Positions 1 through 10,432 of a stretch of DNA of 64,000 nt are shown piece after piece. The stretch covers positions 12,691,456-12,755,455 of the forward strand of contig CM043792.1 in assembly GCA_023974075.1 (NCBI GenBank). Direction: 5' to 3'. How positions within the stretch are numbered: the stretch's first letter is position 1; each line of letters opens with the position of its first letter. The position numbers and the translations under genes were made by a program. Source of the DNA: Chaenocephalus aceratus. Its lineage: Eukaryota > Chordata > Actinopteri > Perciformes > Channichthyidae. The notes under the pieces are model-generated. The model was given only the letters and a program-made list of their open reading frames with translations, did no database searches and was not told where the DNA came from.

Positions 1-33
1 AGATCTCTTGGTTTGATATGTTTTCTCCCCCAG

Positions 34-796
34 ACAACATGGACATACGAACATTGTTTTCAAAGAAGAGGAAAGTACGTCTTCAGCTGGCAGCAGTTAA
101 TCAGTTAACAGTGATGGCGGCGGAGGAGTTTCGTCTTTATGTCAGGATAGAGAGATACAAATACTGAATAGTTTAGATGAGAAAAGGCATCGAAATGCCA
201 GGTTACTAGTATTTACCATGTAAACAGGGAACATGAATAACCCAATCTCTCTGTGCTCATGTAAACACCATATCCCCAATATGATCATAACCGGGATAAT
301 ACTCATAAACGGCTTACTGATGTCCATGTAGAGACGCAGTCAGTGTGTTTTACTGGAGCCTCAGTTCGATGAGAGATTATTTTCTGAGTTCTTTAACTTC
401 GGTACTCTCTCTCAAAATGGTAATGTGCATTATGTTTTAATTATACTTATTATCATTCAGAAGCTTTTTGTGTGTGTTTATGTTTTACTGAGTGCTTATA
501 GGCAATTTCCATCCCAGTATTCAGTTAACTATGTAATTTCTGTGCACATTACATAGACTAGCTAATATTCTACCTACTGCTTGGGACTTTGAGTCTTCAA
601 AATGTCCAATGTCACAGACTGGGACTTACTTTAGAGTCAGTTGTATTTACATTCAGTATGACTTTTTATGATTCAATGTGAAAGAGTATACTGCTCAATA
701 CATAATGATCACTTCACCACCTCTCTTGACATCTAGGCACTTGAGAGTGAGTCAGAGGCAGAACACAGGGACAGTGAAGAGAGGTCCATTGCTGAG
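34..796 (+). CDS. Candidate first two coding exons of a hAT-type transposase-like gene
   Basis: A possible exon at 34-73 follows a pyrimidine-rich stretch ending in CAG. It opens with an ATG at 39 and reads MDIRTLFSKKRK before a GTACGT donor. A second exon at 737-796 lies between a CTAG acceptor and a GTGAGT donor and reads as 20 residues (ALESESEAEHRDSEERSIAE). Both exons are phase 0, so they join in frame. A short MDIR-F-type start followed by an acidic, serine-rich segment is what I know from N-termini of fish hAT/ZMYM1- or KIAA1586-like transposase genes. No zinc finger, catalytic domain or further exon was found downstream. This is either a 5' fragment or a chance pair of splice-compatible pieces. 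The splice structure is seen; the family is inferred. Confidence 0.33.
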
Positions 797-1722
797 GTGA
801 GTGATGAAAGGGATATGAGCGTTTAGAGTAAATTGTGATGTTGACTCTCATCCCAGAATGTTAAGGAAATCAGTGGGGATATTGAACAGGAAGCATTTCA
901 GTCAAGGGGCATCATATGACCAATATAGACGGAAGAGCAACATTTATTTGAACATTTAAGTCAATGATACCATTCCTAGGTGAACTTAACATCTGTATGG
1001 AGTCAGATCAGTCTCAATATTAATAGATGCTCACAGAAGGATTCACAAATGTATTTTGCGATTTATATATAAATGACTCTCCACAACAATATCTCTCAAT
1101 GCACTCACAAATATTTATTGTTGTATATAAATGTACAAAAAAATGGGCATTTAAACTGCTTTTTATTAATTCAAAGACGGCTCTGAATTAATAATCAAAT
1201 ATGTTTCCTTTCTTTACTACTGGATGAAATTACAAAATGTACCCATCATTTTCCTCATGCTAGTATAGCCACATAAAAGTATCAAACCACCTGTTAAAAG
1301 GTGCCAGAATACAGGAAATCTATAACCCCCCGTTAAAAATGTCCCCCCCCCCACATTCAGGATGCTTCCTACGCTCATGGACACGCATGGTGTTATTTTT
1401 TGTATATATTATAATGAAGTGCGAGCTGTGTGCTCGAGTCTTCCTGCCTGTCGGCTCTGCTCATGGATGTATAATAAGGCTCTGCTGCTCCGCGATGATG
1501 GTCTAGCTTCAGCAGCTACATTACCTACGGGTGCGTTCGTTAATATTAACTGTGTGGTCCGGAGTCACTGTGGCCCAGACTGGACCGCTGGTGAACAGCT
1601 GTTCAGGTGTTCAGAGCAGAGCTCCCTGTCGGAGCGGCAGAGCGTGATCTGCACTGAAACGTTTTTCTGTCGCAATATTATCGTTGAGCTGGCTAACTAG
1701 GCAACCTGGTCTTACCAGAATG

Positions 1723-1771
1723 CGTGACTCCACCACGACTCCTTAACACTGCATTGCGTGGTGGAGTCACG
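1723..1771. repeat. Near-terminal hairpin of copy A
   Basis: A 15-bp perfect stem (1723-1737 with 1757-1771) encloses a 19-base loop. The identical stem is kept in copy C at 30436-30450 and 30470-30484, where the loop differs slightly. Copy B is truncated before this point. Confidence 0.85.
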
Positions 1772-2418
1772 AACTTTGCTACATTTATGTGTCTGCACCA
1801 CGCAAACAACGCCAATGTAAAGTGAATGAGGCTGCTTTGTCGTTTCTACAATGTCCAGCAGTGAGCTTTTATTCTATAAAACGTTTTTAAAATCTACTTT
1901 ATAGCTTGTAGTAACTCACGGGAGGCTTCTTTTATGTTATTTGTATTCATAATAATTTGTATTTTTCGTCAGAATGTATTATGGTGCATTAGTTACGATT
2001 TTTTGTTCTCAAAAAACAGTGCATTGTGTGTAATACAACTGTGATTTTTATTACATTAGTTGGATTGTTCCCTTTAGTTAACGTTTTTTAAAAGAACATT
2101 ATATTCCGATTTGATCATGTCCCCTTTATTGTATAAAGGCCCTGACACACCAACCCGATTTTGGGAGTCAGAGGCCGTCAGAGGCAGTTGGGCATTCGCG
2201 GAGCCCTACTCAGGTTGGTGTGTCCCGCACCGTCGTCCGTGACACGCCTTATTTGGACTGCCTGACCCGATGCATCGGGTCAGGCAGTCGGACCAAGCAA
2301 TCACTCTGATTGGCTGTTCAGCTAGCGAATCAGTGCATGAGAAGCGAAACGGAAGTGAGGGACGTAAACAAACGATTTAAGAAGGCACACACAGACTGCT
2401 ATTCATTTTCATCTCATC

Positions 2419-3965
2419 ATGGCGATCTGGAATGACGGAAACGAAGACCTGCTCATCACCTTGATCCAGGAGAGGCCAGCTCTGTACGACATCACAGAGA
2501 AAAGGTACTCGAACCGAGTAGTGAAAACCGGACTCTGGCGAGAGATTGAAACGCAACTTGGTTTCTCGGGTAAGATTATCTTTTTCATCAATTGAGCTCT
2601 TTAGCAGATACTGTTGGCTATTTATTGTTTGCCAGCGTACAGTGACGTTAACGTGAAATGTAATTTGTTATTTCAACCTTGTGTTTTGTTGTTATCTTGT
2701 TGCTAGCTGTTGCTAGCTGTGCCGTTTGGCACTGCATATAGATATGAATTGGACATGCTAACTAGCCACAATGCTTACATCGTTTATTTGTGTGCTTCAG
2801 AGAAAGAGCTGAGGAAGAATTGGGATTCTCTGCGAACCCAGTACACCCGGTACAGGAGACTTGCCCCTTCGGGTAGTTGTGGAGCACAAAGGACTGGCAG
2901 ACAGCAGTGGATCATAACCAGGTTGCAGTTTTTAGAGCCCTACACAAGAAGGAAGGAGAGTACTTCGAACCTCACCATCACGGTAACTATTTTATTTGTT
3001 GAGTACAAATAAGTGTTTCTTGCTTCTTTCATTTACAAAAACATTGTTTTCATTCATTTGGTGGTTACAGTGTTAAATATAACAATAACAGAATAATATA
3101 TATATTATTGTATTATAATTATTGATGTGCTCATCACCTTAATGTTGCAGCTGGTAAAGGAGGAGCTAATTGAAATTACATGATATACTGCTGGGTAGCT
3201 TATGAAATTCACCATGGGATCAATAACGCTTTTATCTTAACCTATAATAATACATGATAAAATATGTCTTGATTATATTTTGTAGTGTTCTGAATCTTCT
3301 AGAAGTATGTCTTTAGCATCTGAATAGAGCATCACAATGTGTCTACAATGTACCTCTCACACTTGACCACACCCCAAACTAATGGCACACACATTTCAGG
3401 GTATTGTTTTGTTATGAATGCTTAGTAAACAGTTTTAAGTAGCCATGGTATTAAATCCAACTAACTGTGAATTTATTTAAAAAAATGTAAGAAACGTCCA
3501 GTGGCTGCAGAATCAACCCCCGGTGGCACCAGCAGTGAAACCTGGACCAGCACCACCGAGGAGTCCTTCCACTTTGATGCTGAGCCCTGCACTCCCCTGG
3601 CAGAATCCACCATCTGCACCACACCGGCACCGCTCGGAGAGAGGCCAAGCACACTCAGCACTGGAAGGCCTCCGGCGAAGCGCAGGATGATGCAGGATTC
3701 GCAGGAGTCCGCCATTGAGGCGTCAAAAACATTGCTGGAGGAGATCAAAATAAGACTGGCACAGTTGGCCCCGAGTGGACTTGATGAAGAAATCGCGGCC
3801 CAATCCAAAGTGTTTGAGCACAGACTGCGGCTGTTGCCACCACATCAGATGCGACGCTTCCTGAATCAGGTTCAAAATAGCCTTTTCGATTGCTTAGAGG
3901 AAAATGAAACCTCAAGTCATTTCACTTGCCCTGTTTTTTTGTACATAAAGTTCACTCATTTTTAA
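2419..3965 (+). CDS. Harbinger-associated MADF/BESS DNA-binding protein (three exons)
   Basis: Three exons join in phase: 2419-2569 (ATG at 2419, donor GTAAG), 2801-2982 (after TGTGCTTCAG, donor GTAAC) and 3492-3965 (acceptor TAAG, stop at 3963-3965), giving about 268 residues. Residues 1-95 show a MADF pattern: LITLIQERPALYD, then VVKTGLWREIETQLG, then LRKNWDSLRTQYTRYRR. The middle is rich in Thr, Ser and Pro. The C-terminal part has a BESS-like segment with conserved leucines (LLPPHQMRRFLNQVQ). In Harbinger elements such a second protein binds DNA and helps bring the transposase to the nucleus and the element ends. The frame is open across all exons. The third acceptor has a weak pyrimidine tract and is the least certain boundary. 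The extreme C-terminus may be intron or UTR read-through. Confidence 0.7.
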
Positions 3966-4415
3966 AGATGTGGCTAATTTTTTTTTTACAGACAGTTGTG
4001 GCAATACAAATGTTGTATTGCATAGTATTTTTTATTGTATTTGTATTGAATGTTTACTTTTTGTATTATTATTGTTTATTTGGATAATAAACCACTTTTT
4101 ACCGATACTGCAAAATGCAAAACTTTATTTCGTACCTCCATACATTCAATTTAGCAAGAAGTGGCCATTATTCAGATGGGTGTTTCTGCAGGATAGGCAA
4201 TGCAAAACTTTATTTCGTACCTTCATACTACAGCCATTACATAACACAACATAGAATGATTTATTTCTGCTTCAGAGAGCTGAAGTGGAGGCGCTGATTT
4301 AAATTACATTATATGAAATTCACCATGGAATCAATAACATGTTATCTTAACCTATAATAATACATGATAAAATATGTCTTGATTATATTTTCTAGTGTTC
4401 TGAATCTTCAAAGTT
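3160..4415. repeat. Direct repeat of about 130 bp within the Harbinger element
   Basis: The stretch around 3160-3300 (end of intron 2) recurs at about 4270-4415 downstream of the gene, with few differences over the shared part beginning TATGAAATTCACCATGG. A shorter repeat containing GCAAAACTTTATTTCGTACC occurs near 4117 and 4202. These look like internal duplications of the element's non-coding parts. Confidence 0.65.
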
Positions 4416-4619
4416 AACTGAAGTTATCAAATAAATGTAGCGTTGTATAAAGTACACTGAATGGGAGTGGAGCAGTAATATAAAGTTGCAGGGTTAGTCT
4501 CAAGTACCTCAATATAATTATAGTATGTCTGCACTTTATGTGCTCATTTCATCATTCATGTATTTTATATTCTACTAAAACTGAATCAAACCATAAACAA
4601 GGTGGCCTGTTGGGATTAC

Positions 4620-4797
4620 TATATATATATATATATATAATATATCTGCATTATTTTATCCCACTTTATGCTTTGCTCTTGCTGCTTGTTTTACACAGAT
4701 TTTATATCTTATTTCTTACTGATGTAAAGCACTTTGAACTGCAATCCCCTGTATGAAAGGTGCGATACAAATAAAGTTATTATTATTCAGATGGATG
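4620..4797 (+). repeat. LINE (L2-like) 3' tail fragment
   Basis: The string GATGTAAAGCACTTTGAACT, followed by a segment ending AATAAAGTTATTATTATT, is the usual 3' end of fish L2-like LINEs. It lies inside the Harbinger element, so it was inserted later or carried along. An (AT)n run precedes it at about 4620-4640. Confidence 0.6.
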
Positions 4798-5697
4798 TTT
4801 TTGCCCCTCTGTTCATTCTCCCGTTATCCTCCTCAATCTGCCTAGAAGTATTTTAATGTTGTAGCTGTTACTATAACCAATACTAATGCTAGGGCTGCAA
4901 CTGACAGTTATGTAGGCACATTGTTATTGTTTCTTATCGCTAACCCCTCTTATGGCTGATAGCTCCAGTGCCGCACGAAACATGTTTTCGATGGATGAGA
5001 GTGAAAATGGAACGCACACGCTATTTGTTGTTTGTTTATATCACGGTCTGTTCTTCTTCTCTGTCTTCCGGTTGTTGCCTCTTTTGAATGACGAATACAC
5101 ACTAACGCCGCCTGCTGGTAAGGAGAGTTATTGCCACTCACGCACTGAAGTCTTTGCGGTGTGTTCTCGTGCGACACATGGCCAAGACGCAGGAGAACAC
5201 GGCGACGCAACAGCCGGCGTCGGCGAGTCCTCTGGTGACTGCTTGGTGTGTCAGGGCCTTTACGGAGAGCAATGTGAGCGTCCATTCCCATTGGATAACG
5301 CAGGATTTTACAACTGGAAGTAAGTATTCTCTTTACTGTCGATTGATTTTGAACAACCAATCACATGAATCTCCCGCCCCCAACATACAAAGCAATAGCA
5401 ATGTTCAAACGAAGTAAACTGGATATAAACTCTCCAAACAGGCGAAAACCTACCAGTTTCACCCACTGTCTCTGCCACCTCCCTCCATGCCTGGTTCCTC
5501 CGGTTTGTATCCCGGTAAATAGTTCTGGTCGTAAAGAACCAGGTGATTTTCTACCGTCATTTCTCGTTTGGAATATGAGGAAATGAACTGCGGTCTGGCT
5601 CTCCCAGCTTGCACGCGGTTTGATTGGCTAGCGCTTGTACTGGCGGGATTTGCATAAACGGGATTTGATTGGCTGATGCCAGCTTCGAAAGCATCGG

Positions 5698-5736
5698 GAG
5701 CATCAAAAGTTGAACATTGCTCAACTTTTGATGCTC
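5698..5736. repeat. 16-bp perfect inverted repeat with 7-base loop
   Basis: GAGCATCAAAAGTTGA (5698-5713) pairs with its exact complement at 5721-5736 around the loop ACATTGC. The surrounding 5600-5870 bp contains further self-complementary pieces and looks like part of a MITE, but I could not fix its ends. Confidence 0.7.
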
Positions 5737-5869
5737 ACGATGCTTGCAAAGCCAAGCTCCCCACAATGCAGTTCGGCGAAGATTCAAAATCTTCTACGTC
5801 ACCCAATTCAAGTGAATGGGCGAAGCTTTGAAAGATTTTGTTCATGCCTGTGTGTGGACGGGCCGTTAG

Positions 5870-7229
5870 ATGTGACTCTTTGGCGTTTCTATTATTATTA
5901 ACACTGCTGCTTTAGTTGTTCTGACTGCTAAAATCCTCTGTTATTCCTCATTTTAAAGGCGATATTCCGTGGGGTCGGGGGGCTCGGATCCTTGTCACCT
6001 TTTTCATACCGGATGAGTTTGCATCCCTGTTCTTAGTGTGAAGACGGTGGACTGTTCGGCTCCAGACAAGTGTGTATTGTTGAACCACTTAAACCTCCAA
6101 AGAGCACCGGAGCTTCATCAGGGATGCAGACCATCAGAACGGGTAAAGGTCAGCTTTGAATCATCTCCTTGTGAACGATCAATGAACTCAGAATGTATTA
6201 CTGTCATTTCACTGTGGTGTGAACTTAAAACAGAATGTTGCATATCGTCAGTTCAGGGCAAGTTCTCAGTAAATGTTTGCAGAACAAATACAAAATTGTC
6301 ATGCACCAAGGCTGCACATGCAAAACACAAGTGCCTTACTTACACATTTTATATTCAATTGTGGGTTCAAAATGTGAAAAAAAATCAATTTTAGACAGTT
6401 GAATGATTTTGAGGAATTACGTAAGAAAAACATTGATCTGATTGTGATTTAACTTAGGAACCATTAATCACAATGTGAAGTGTTTCTGCAGAGCTTTAGA
6501 GAATGGCTTTCCCTCCTCCCCGTCAACAAATGTTTGTCATTACCAAGATGAATAATGAACCTTGCACTTGAATAATATGCAAGCTCACAGGCTGACCATG
6601 GAGGGACCCAAATGAAACCGTCCATTACATATGCTGTGTTTGTTTGGCCCTCTGGATTTATTTAACTACAAATTAAAAGAAAAAGTCTCCTGGGCTCCAT
6701 GTGCCAGTGTGTTATCACAATAAGCAGGATGTGGAGCAATGGTGGTCATGATGTTTAAACACAAAAAGCTTGAGTAAAGAAACAAAAATGCAAACATTTT
6801 CTAGAAGAATTGGTTACACTTTTTATCAGAGGTATTGTAAGTATTATCCAACCAATCTTTAGACTGAATTAAGCCTGTCAAGTGCTATCAAATGTAACAG
6901 TAGGGAACAACAACTAAATCCTGAAAACAAAGAATTCCATGCAAATTTAGACAAAAAAAGTAAGTATTTTCTTGTAAGTAAAACGTATTAAATCAATGTT
7001 TGAAATGTCCCGAGAGCCTGTCATAGCAGCTTCAGGATAATTGCTTTTTTAAAACATTTATATGTATGTGTTCAATTGAAGTTTTTGAGCATTTGTGTCT
7101 TGTGGTGTCACTGTTGCCGCAATAAAAACCTTTTTTCCCCATGATGTCATGTTATAATTTTAGCGATGAATTGAAGGTTTCAAAAGCTGTCTGCAAACAT
7201 TCTGACTCTGGGAAATAGCATTTCATTTT
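5870..7229. other. No gene recognised; probable intronic DNA
   Basis: AT-rich DNA without convincing splice-flanked open frames, repeats or structure. By position it lies left of hs3st2 exon 1 on the minus strand, so it is inferred to be intron 1 of that gene. Confidence 0.5.
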
Positions 7230-7368
<139 letters not shown>

Positions 7369-8322
7369 CTCCCTGCCTTCAAAAGCCATTACCAGCATGT
7401 ATTACTCAGGTAGACTGTGCAGACAAAATGTTCCTATGCTGCGTGATTCTCATAATGTCTGTGCCACTGCACTTTCTAAAAATGGCATCTTCCTTTTTCC
7501 GTGATAAGGCATAGATCCGGTCTCCACTGGAGAGGCTGCTCCATTATTAAAGTATCACTCACTTAGATTACAGCTGTGATGACATCTGATCATTAATCAC
7601 CAGCAACAGAGGCCTGCCGCCCTGAAAGTCTATTAAGAGTTAACAAAGAGCGGACCAGACACATTTGACAATACTGAAGGCCAATTCAGCTATGAGAAAC
7701 AGAGGTGAATAACAATTCAGCACTCTGGGAATCAAGCACCTATATTTTTCTAATTAAAAGACAAACTGGTTGAAAATATCAGACGGAACGAGCCAGAAGT
7801 CTTGCAGTGGAGAATTATTGCCCTTAGCCACATAAAAGAATCAAAACATATTCATAGTGGGACAATGCAGTCCCGCAATACAGGAAAATAAATCGCATAA
7901 TTTATTTGACCTTAAACCAAAACCTATTTAATCACTGTCATTTCCACACCATGCTGTTGTTTTCCTCTAAATAACATTTATTCATGGTTTGGTCTGCAGA
8001 GGGAAATGACTGACACTTGCTCTCTCCTTGAACAATAACACGCTGAATCGAGCGGAGCCACGAGCTGTCACATTAACATGTTGCAAAGGTATTCACGGAC
8101 ACTGAAATGAAGATGAGAAAATCTTTGAATTCCTACACTTCCCATTATGAGAGTTAGTATTACTGCTCTTTTTGCTTAGTTTGTAGATATTGGATGAATT
8201 TACAGCTGCTAATATCCTAATTTAAAACAATTGAACAATGCCGCTAATAATATTTTTAATGATTGTATAATGGACATTAAACGCCCTTCATGATATAAAC
8301 AATGTGACATTGTGAATGTTTT

Positions 8323-8639
8323 AGGGGCTCATTTTCCGGTTCATATTTGTATTTTGTGCCTCTACTGGGACATGTCTCCATGCTTTACTGATCAAAAAGG
8401 TATTTATTTTCTCATACTGCCTGTGCTGCAGCACCTCTTTTCACCCTCTGTCTGAAACCAGAGCCCAGTCTGTTAGCTGGCCAGCTCTGTTGTGATTGGT
8501 CAACCGCTTAAAGATGTCCCGCCGCTTAACCTGTCAAGTACAATGTGTTGGAGCGCTAACCAATAGAAGCACAAGTGTTACGTAGTGATGTCACTATGCC
8601 ACCTCCCTGACAGGAAAGAGGGCCACAGGGCCCCTTTAG
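8323..8639 (+). repeat. Dispersed MITE-like repeat with AAAGGGGCCC-type ends
   Basis: The segment begins near TTAGGGGCTCATTTTC and ends GGGCCCCTTTAGT. A related copy lies inverted at about 49500-49735. Both contain TGTGATTGGTCAACC and GTGATGTCA motifs. The class could not be assigned. Confidence 0.55.
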
Positions 8640-9394
8640 TCAGCTCCATTTATCACCTGTTTGTGCAGGTTAACAGCAGCATCTTAACTGACATAAATGG
8701 CAATTCAACTGACAACATTTCTTACATTGCGTCAACACTGGAGTCTTTATAAGTTCTTTATAGGTTTGCACTGTAGCCTTTAGCAATGACAAGGATATTT
8801 ATAAATGGAGAGTGGACAATCCGCACACCTTCAGTAGTTGTTCTCCTGGGAGAGAGGGTGGGAAAGTACAAAAGGAGAACAGAGTAAGGGAGACACAGAA
8901 GGAATAGCTCAGACAGGATTTATCCCTGGTCATTGGAGACGCTCTGGGTTCGCCAGGAGGGGAACGTTAACAAGCTGACATTCTCTGAGGATGAGCTTAA
9001 CTGCTGGATATTTCCAGAATCCCAATGTCTCCACAATGCTAAAGTTAGTTTGATAGTATTGTTTGTTGCGGGGACTACTGAAATAGAAAAAATGTTTGCT
9101 GCAAAGGAGTTAAAGGGAGCAGGTGGAGGATGAATGTAAAAAGCCAACTTTAACTTCCACTGTGGATTGCATCCTGAGTCCTGTGTGTCATGGTTCAGGC
9201 TACTTATATAAAGCGTTGGTATTTAATTAAGCCCCGAGCCTGTTTTTCAGGTCTCAGGCTTGAAAATGACATTCCCAGAACAAATGACCATATCAATGAC
9301 CATATCTGACTTGATTCTGATAGGGTTAAATTAATAATCTTTTTTCTCAAAGCAAGGTTGCATCTGTGAATTGGATTGTAGAAGTGTCAGAATC
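8640..9394. other. No feature recognised
   Basis: Non-coding DNA. Short open frames on both strands lack domains or splice context. Confidence 0.5.
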
Positions 9395-10428
9395 AATATA
9401 GATGTTTTTATCTTAAAGTAAATTCAGATTGAACACAGTAAAACATGTTTTAAATTATTGTGTCCGTCCAAAAAAATAAATGACTTACTGTATAGTGAAA
9501 ACCAACCTTGAATGATGGTAAGGTAGACTAAAAGCTTTAGGAATCCAAACTAAAACATATAATAAGTACCCTGTATCAAGATTGATGCAAAACAAGTGAA
9601 ATTGGATCTTTTTAGAGAGATTTAGCAAAAACAACCCACTTCTGGGGTCATTTGGATGGATTTTCCATATCTCTGGCCCCCCTTGGTCGATTTTGATGAT
9701 TGACATCTCTTTCTAACCGTCAGAGCCAATGGAATCGAGGGGAACTCCCACATACTCCTTATTTGGTAATGTGTGTGTGTGAGACTGACGCATAGCCAAA
9801 ACCGGAAGCGGCGATAACTCTGGTGGCTACCATTAGCAGCTAACTTTTACTCTCCAATTTTTACATAAAAATGGAATTATGGATTATAAATACTTTTTTC
9901 AAATCCACAGAAACATTATCAACCTATGGATTAACCGATATTCAGCCGCGTTTTTTCTCGTTTTAATGCCATTGAACACGCTTTTGATCAGATTGACAGC
10001 TACTGTGAGACGATCTCCCGTAAAAGCTCGGTAAAGGTACGTGTTGTGATGTCTGTGTTTGCTTCCCCTGTCAAGAGTTCGGATCACTCAGTGATGATAC
10101 TATACCTAAGTAATATGTGGAACCTCAGCTTTAATCGGATATCTTGTATGTGCAGCTACGATAAGTAATAAGGGTACTTTTATCTTGAGTTCTGTGCCAA
10201 AGTGCGTTAGCATTTTTCGCTCAGGGCAGGGTCATTTAGATGCTTCTTATGGGACTTCTGTTTTGTTTTGGTAAAAAATGGTTTGTATCGTCAGTTAGCT
10301 GAAATTCTTCCCGTTAATCTGGTATAACACATTAATAGGTTCTTAAATATTAAGATGCCCTGAGACACAGTGTCGTGAGAAAAAAAAAAGCCCCCTGCCG
10401 AGGGGGACCTTGGGGCTTAACAGGTTAA
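9395..10428 (+). repeat. piggyBac-like non-autonomous repeat, copy 1
   Basis: This shares long stretches with 34700-35452 (copy 2) and 38350-39000 (copy 3). Shared blocks include the GAGCCAATGGAATCGA region near 9723, CGTCAGTTAGCTGA near 10290 and the CTGAGACACAGTGTCGTG block near 10360. The right end reads GGCTTAACAGG followed by TTAA (10425-10428); copy 2 ends the same way at 35449-35452. A TTAA target is characteristic of piggyBac-type elements. A GC hairpin (CCCCCTGCCGAGGGGG) sits just inside that end. The left end is not fixed. Confidence 0.55.
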
Positions 10429-10432
10429 ATAT

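Larger units (their letters stand above)
2137..5259 (+). mobile_element. PIF/Harbinger DNA transposon (3.1 kb) lacking a visible transposase
   Basis: The ends carry a perfect 17-bp terminal inverted repeat, AGGCCCTGACACACCAA at 2137-2153 and its complement at 5243-5259. The right flank is TTA (5260-5262) and the left flank is TAA (2134-2136). The uninterrupted sequence in copy B (around 27198-27200) has TTA, so one base of the left duplication has probably mutated. A 3-bp TWA target and these termini fit PIF/Harbinger. Inside is a MADF/BESS gene, the accessory DNA-binding partner of Harbinger transposases. No DDE transposase segment was recognised, so the copy probably depends on others for movement. 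Confidence 0.85.
1702..5350 (+). repeat. Dispersed repeat copy A, split by a Harbinger insertion
   Basis: Copy A occupies 1702-2136 and resumes at 5260-5350; the gap is the Harbinger element. The same sequence recurs at 26907-27472 (copy B) and inverted at 29746-30505 (copy C). One end carries a perfect 15-bp inverted repeat, CGTGACTCCACCACG at 1723-1737 and its complement at 1757-1771. Beyond it, homology to copy C stops within about 25 bases, so this is close to the element's end. No coding capacity is visible. The class is unknown to me. A hairpin near one terminus recalls Helitrons, but no clear TC start or CTRR end was fixed. Confidence 0.7.

Noticed and set aside
1362..1700. 112-codon plus-strand frame with several cysteines
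   Set aside because: No recognised domain and no splice context; it ends at the boundary of copy A. The base composition suggests a repeat fragment.
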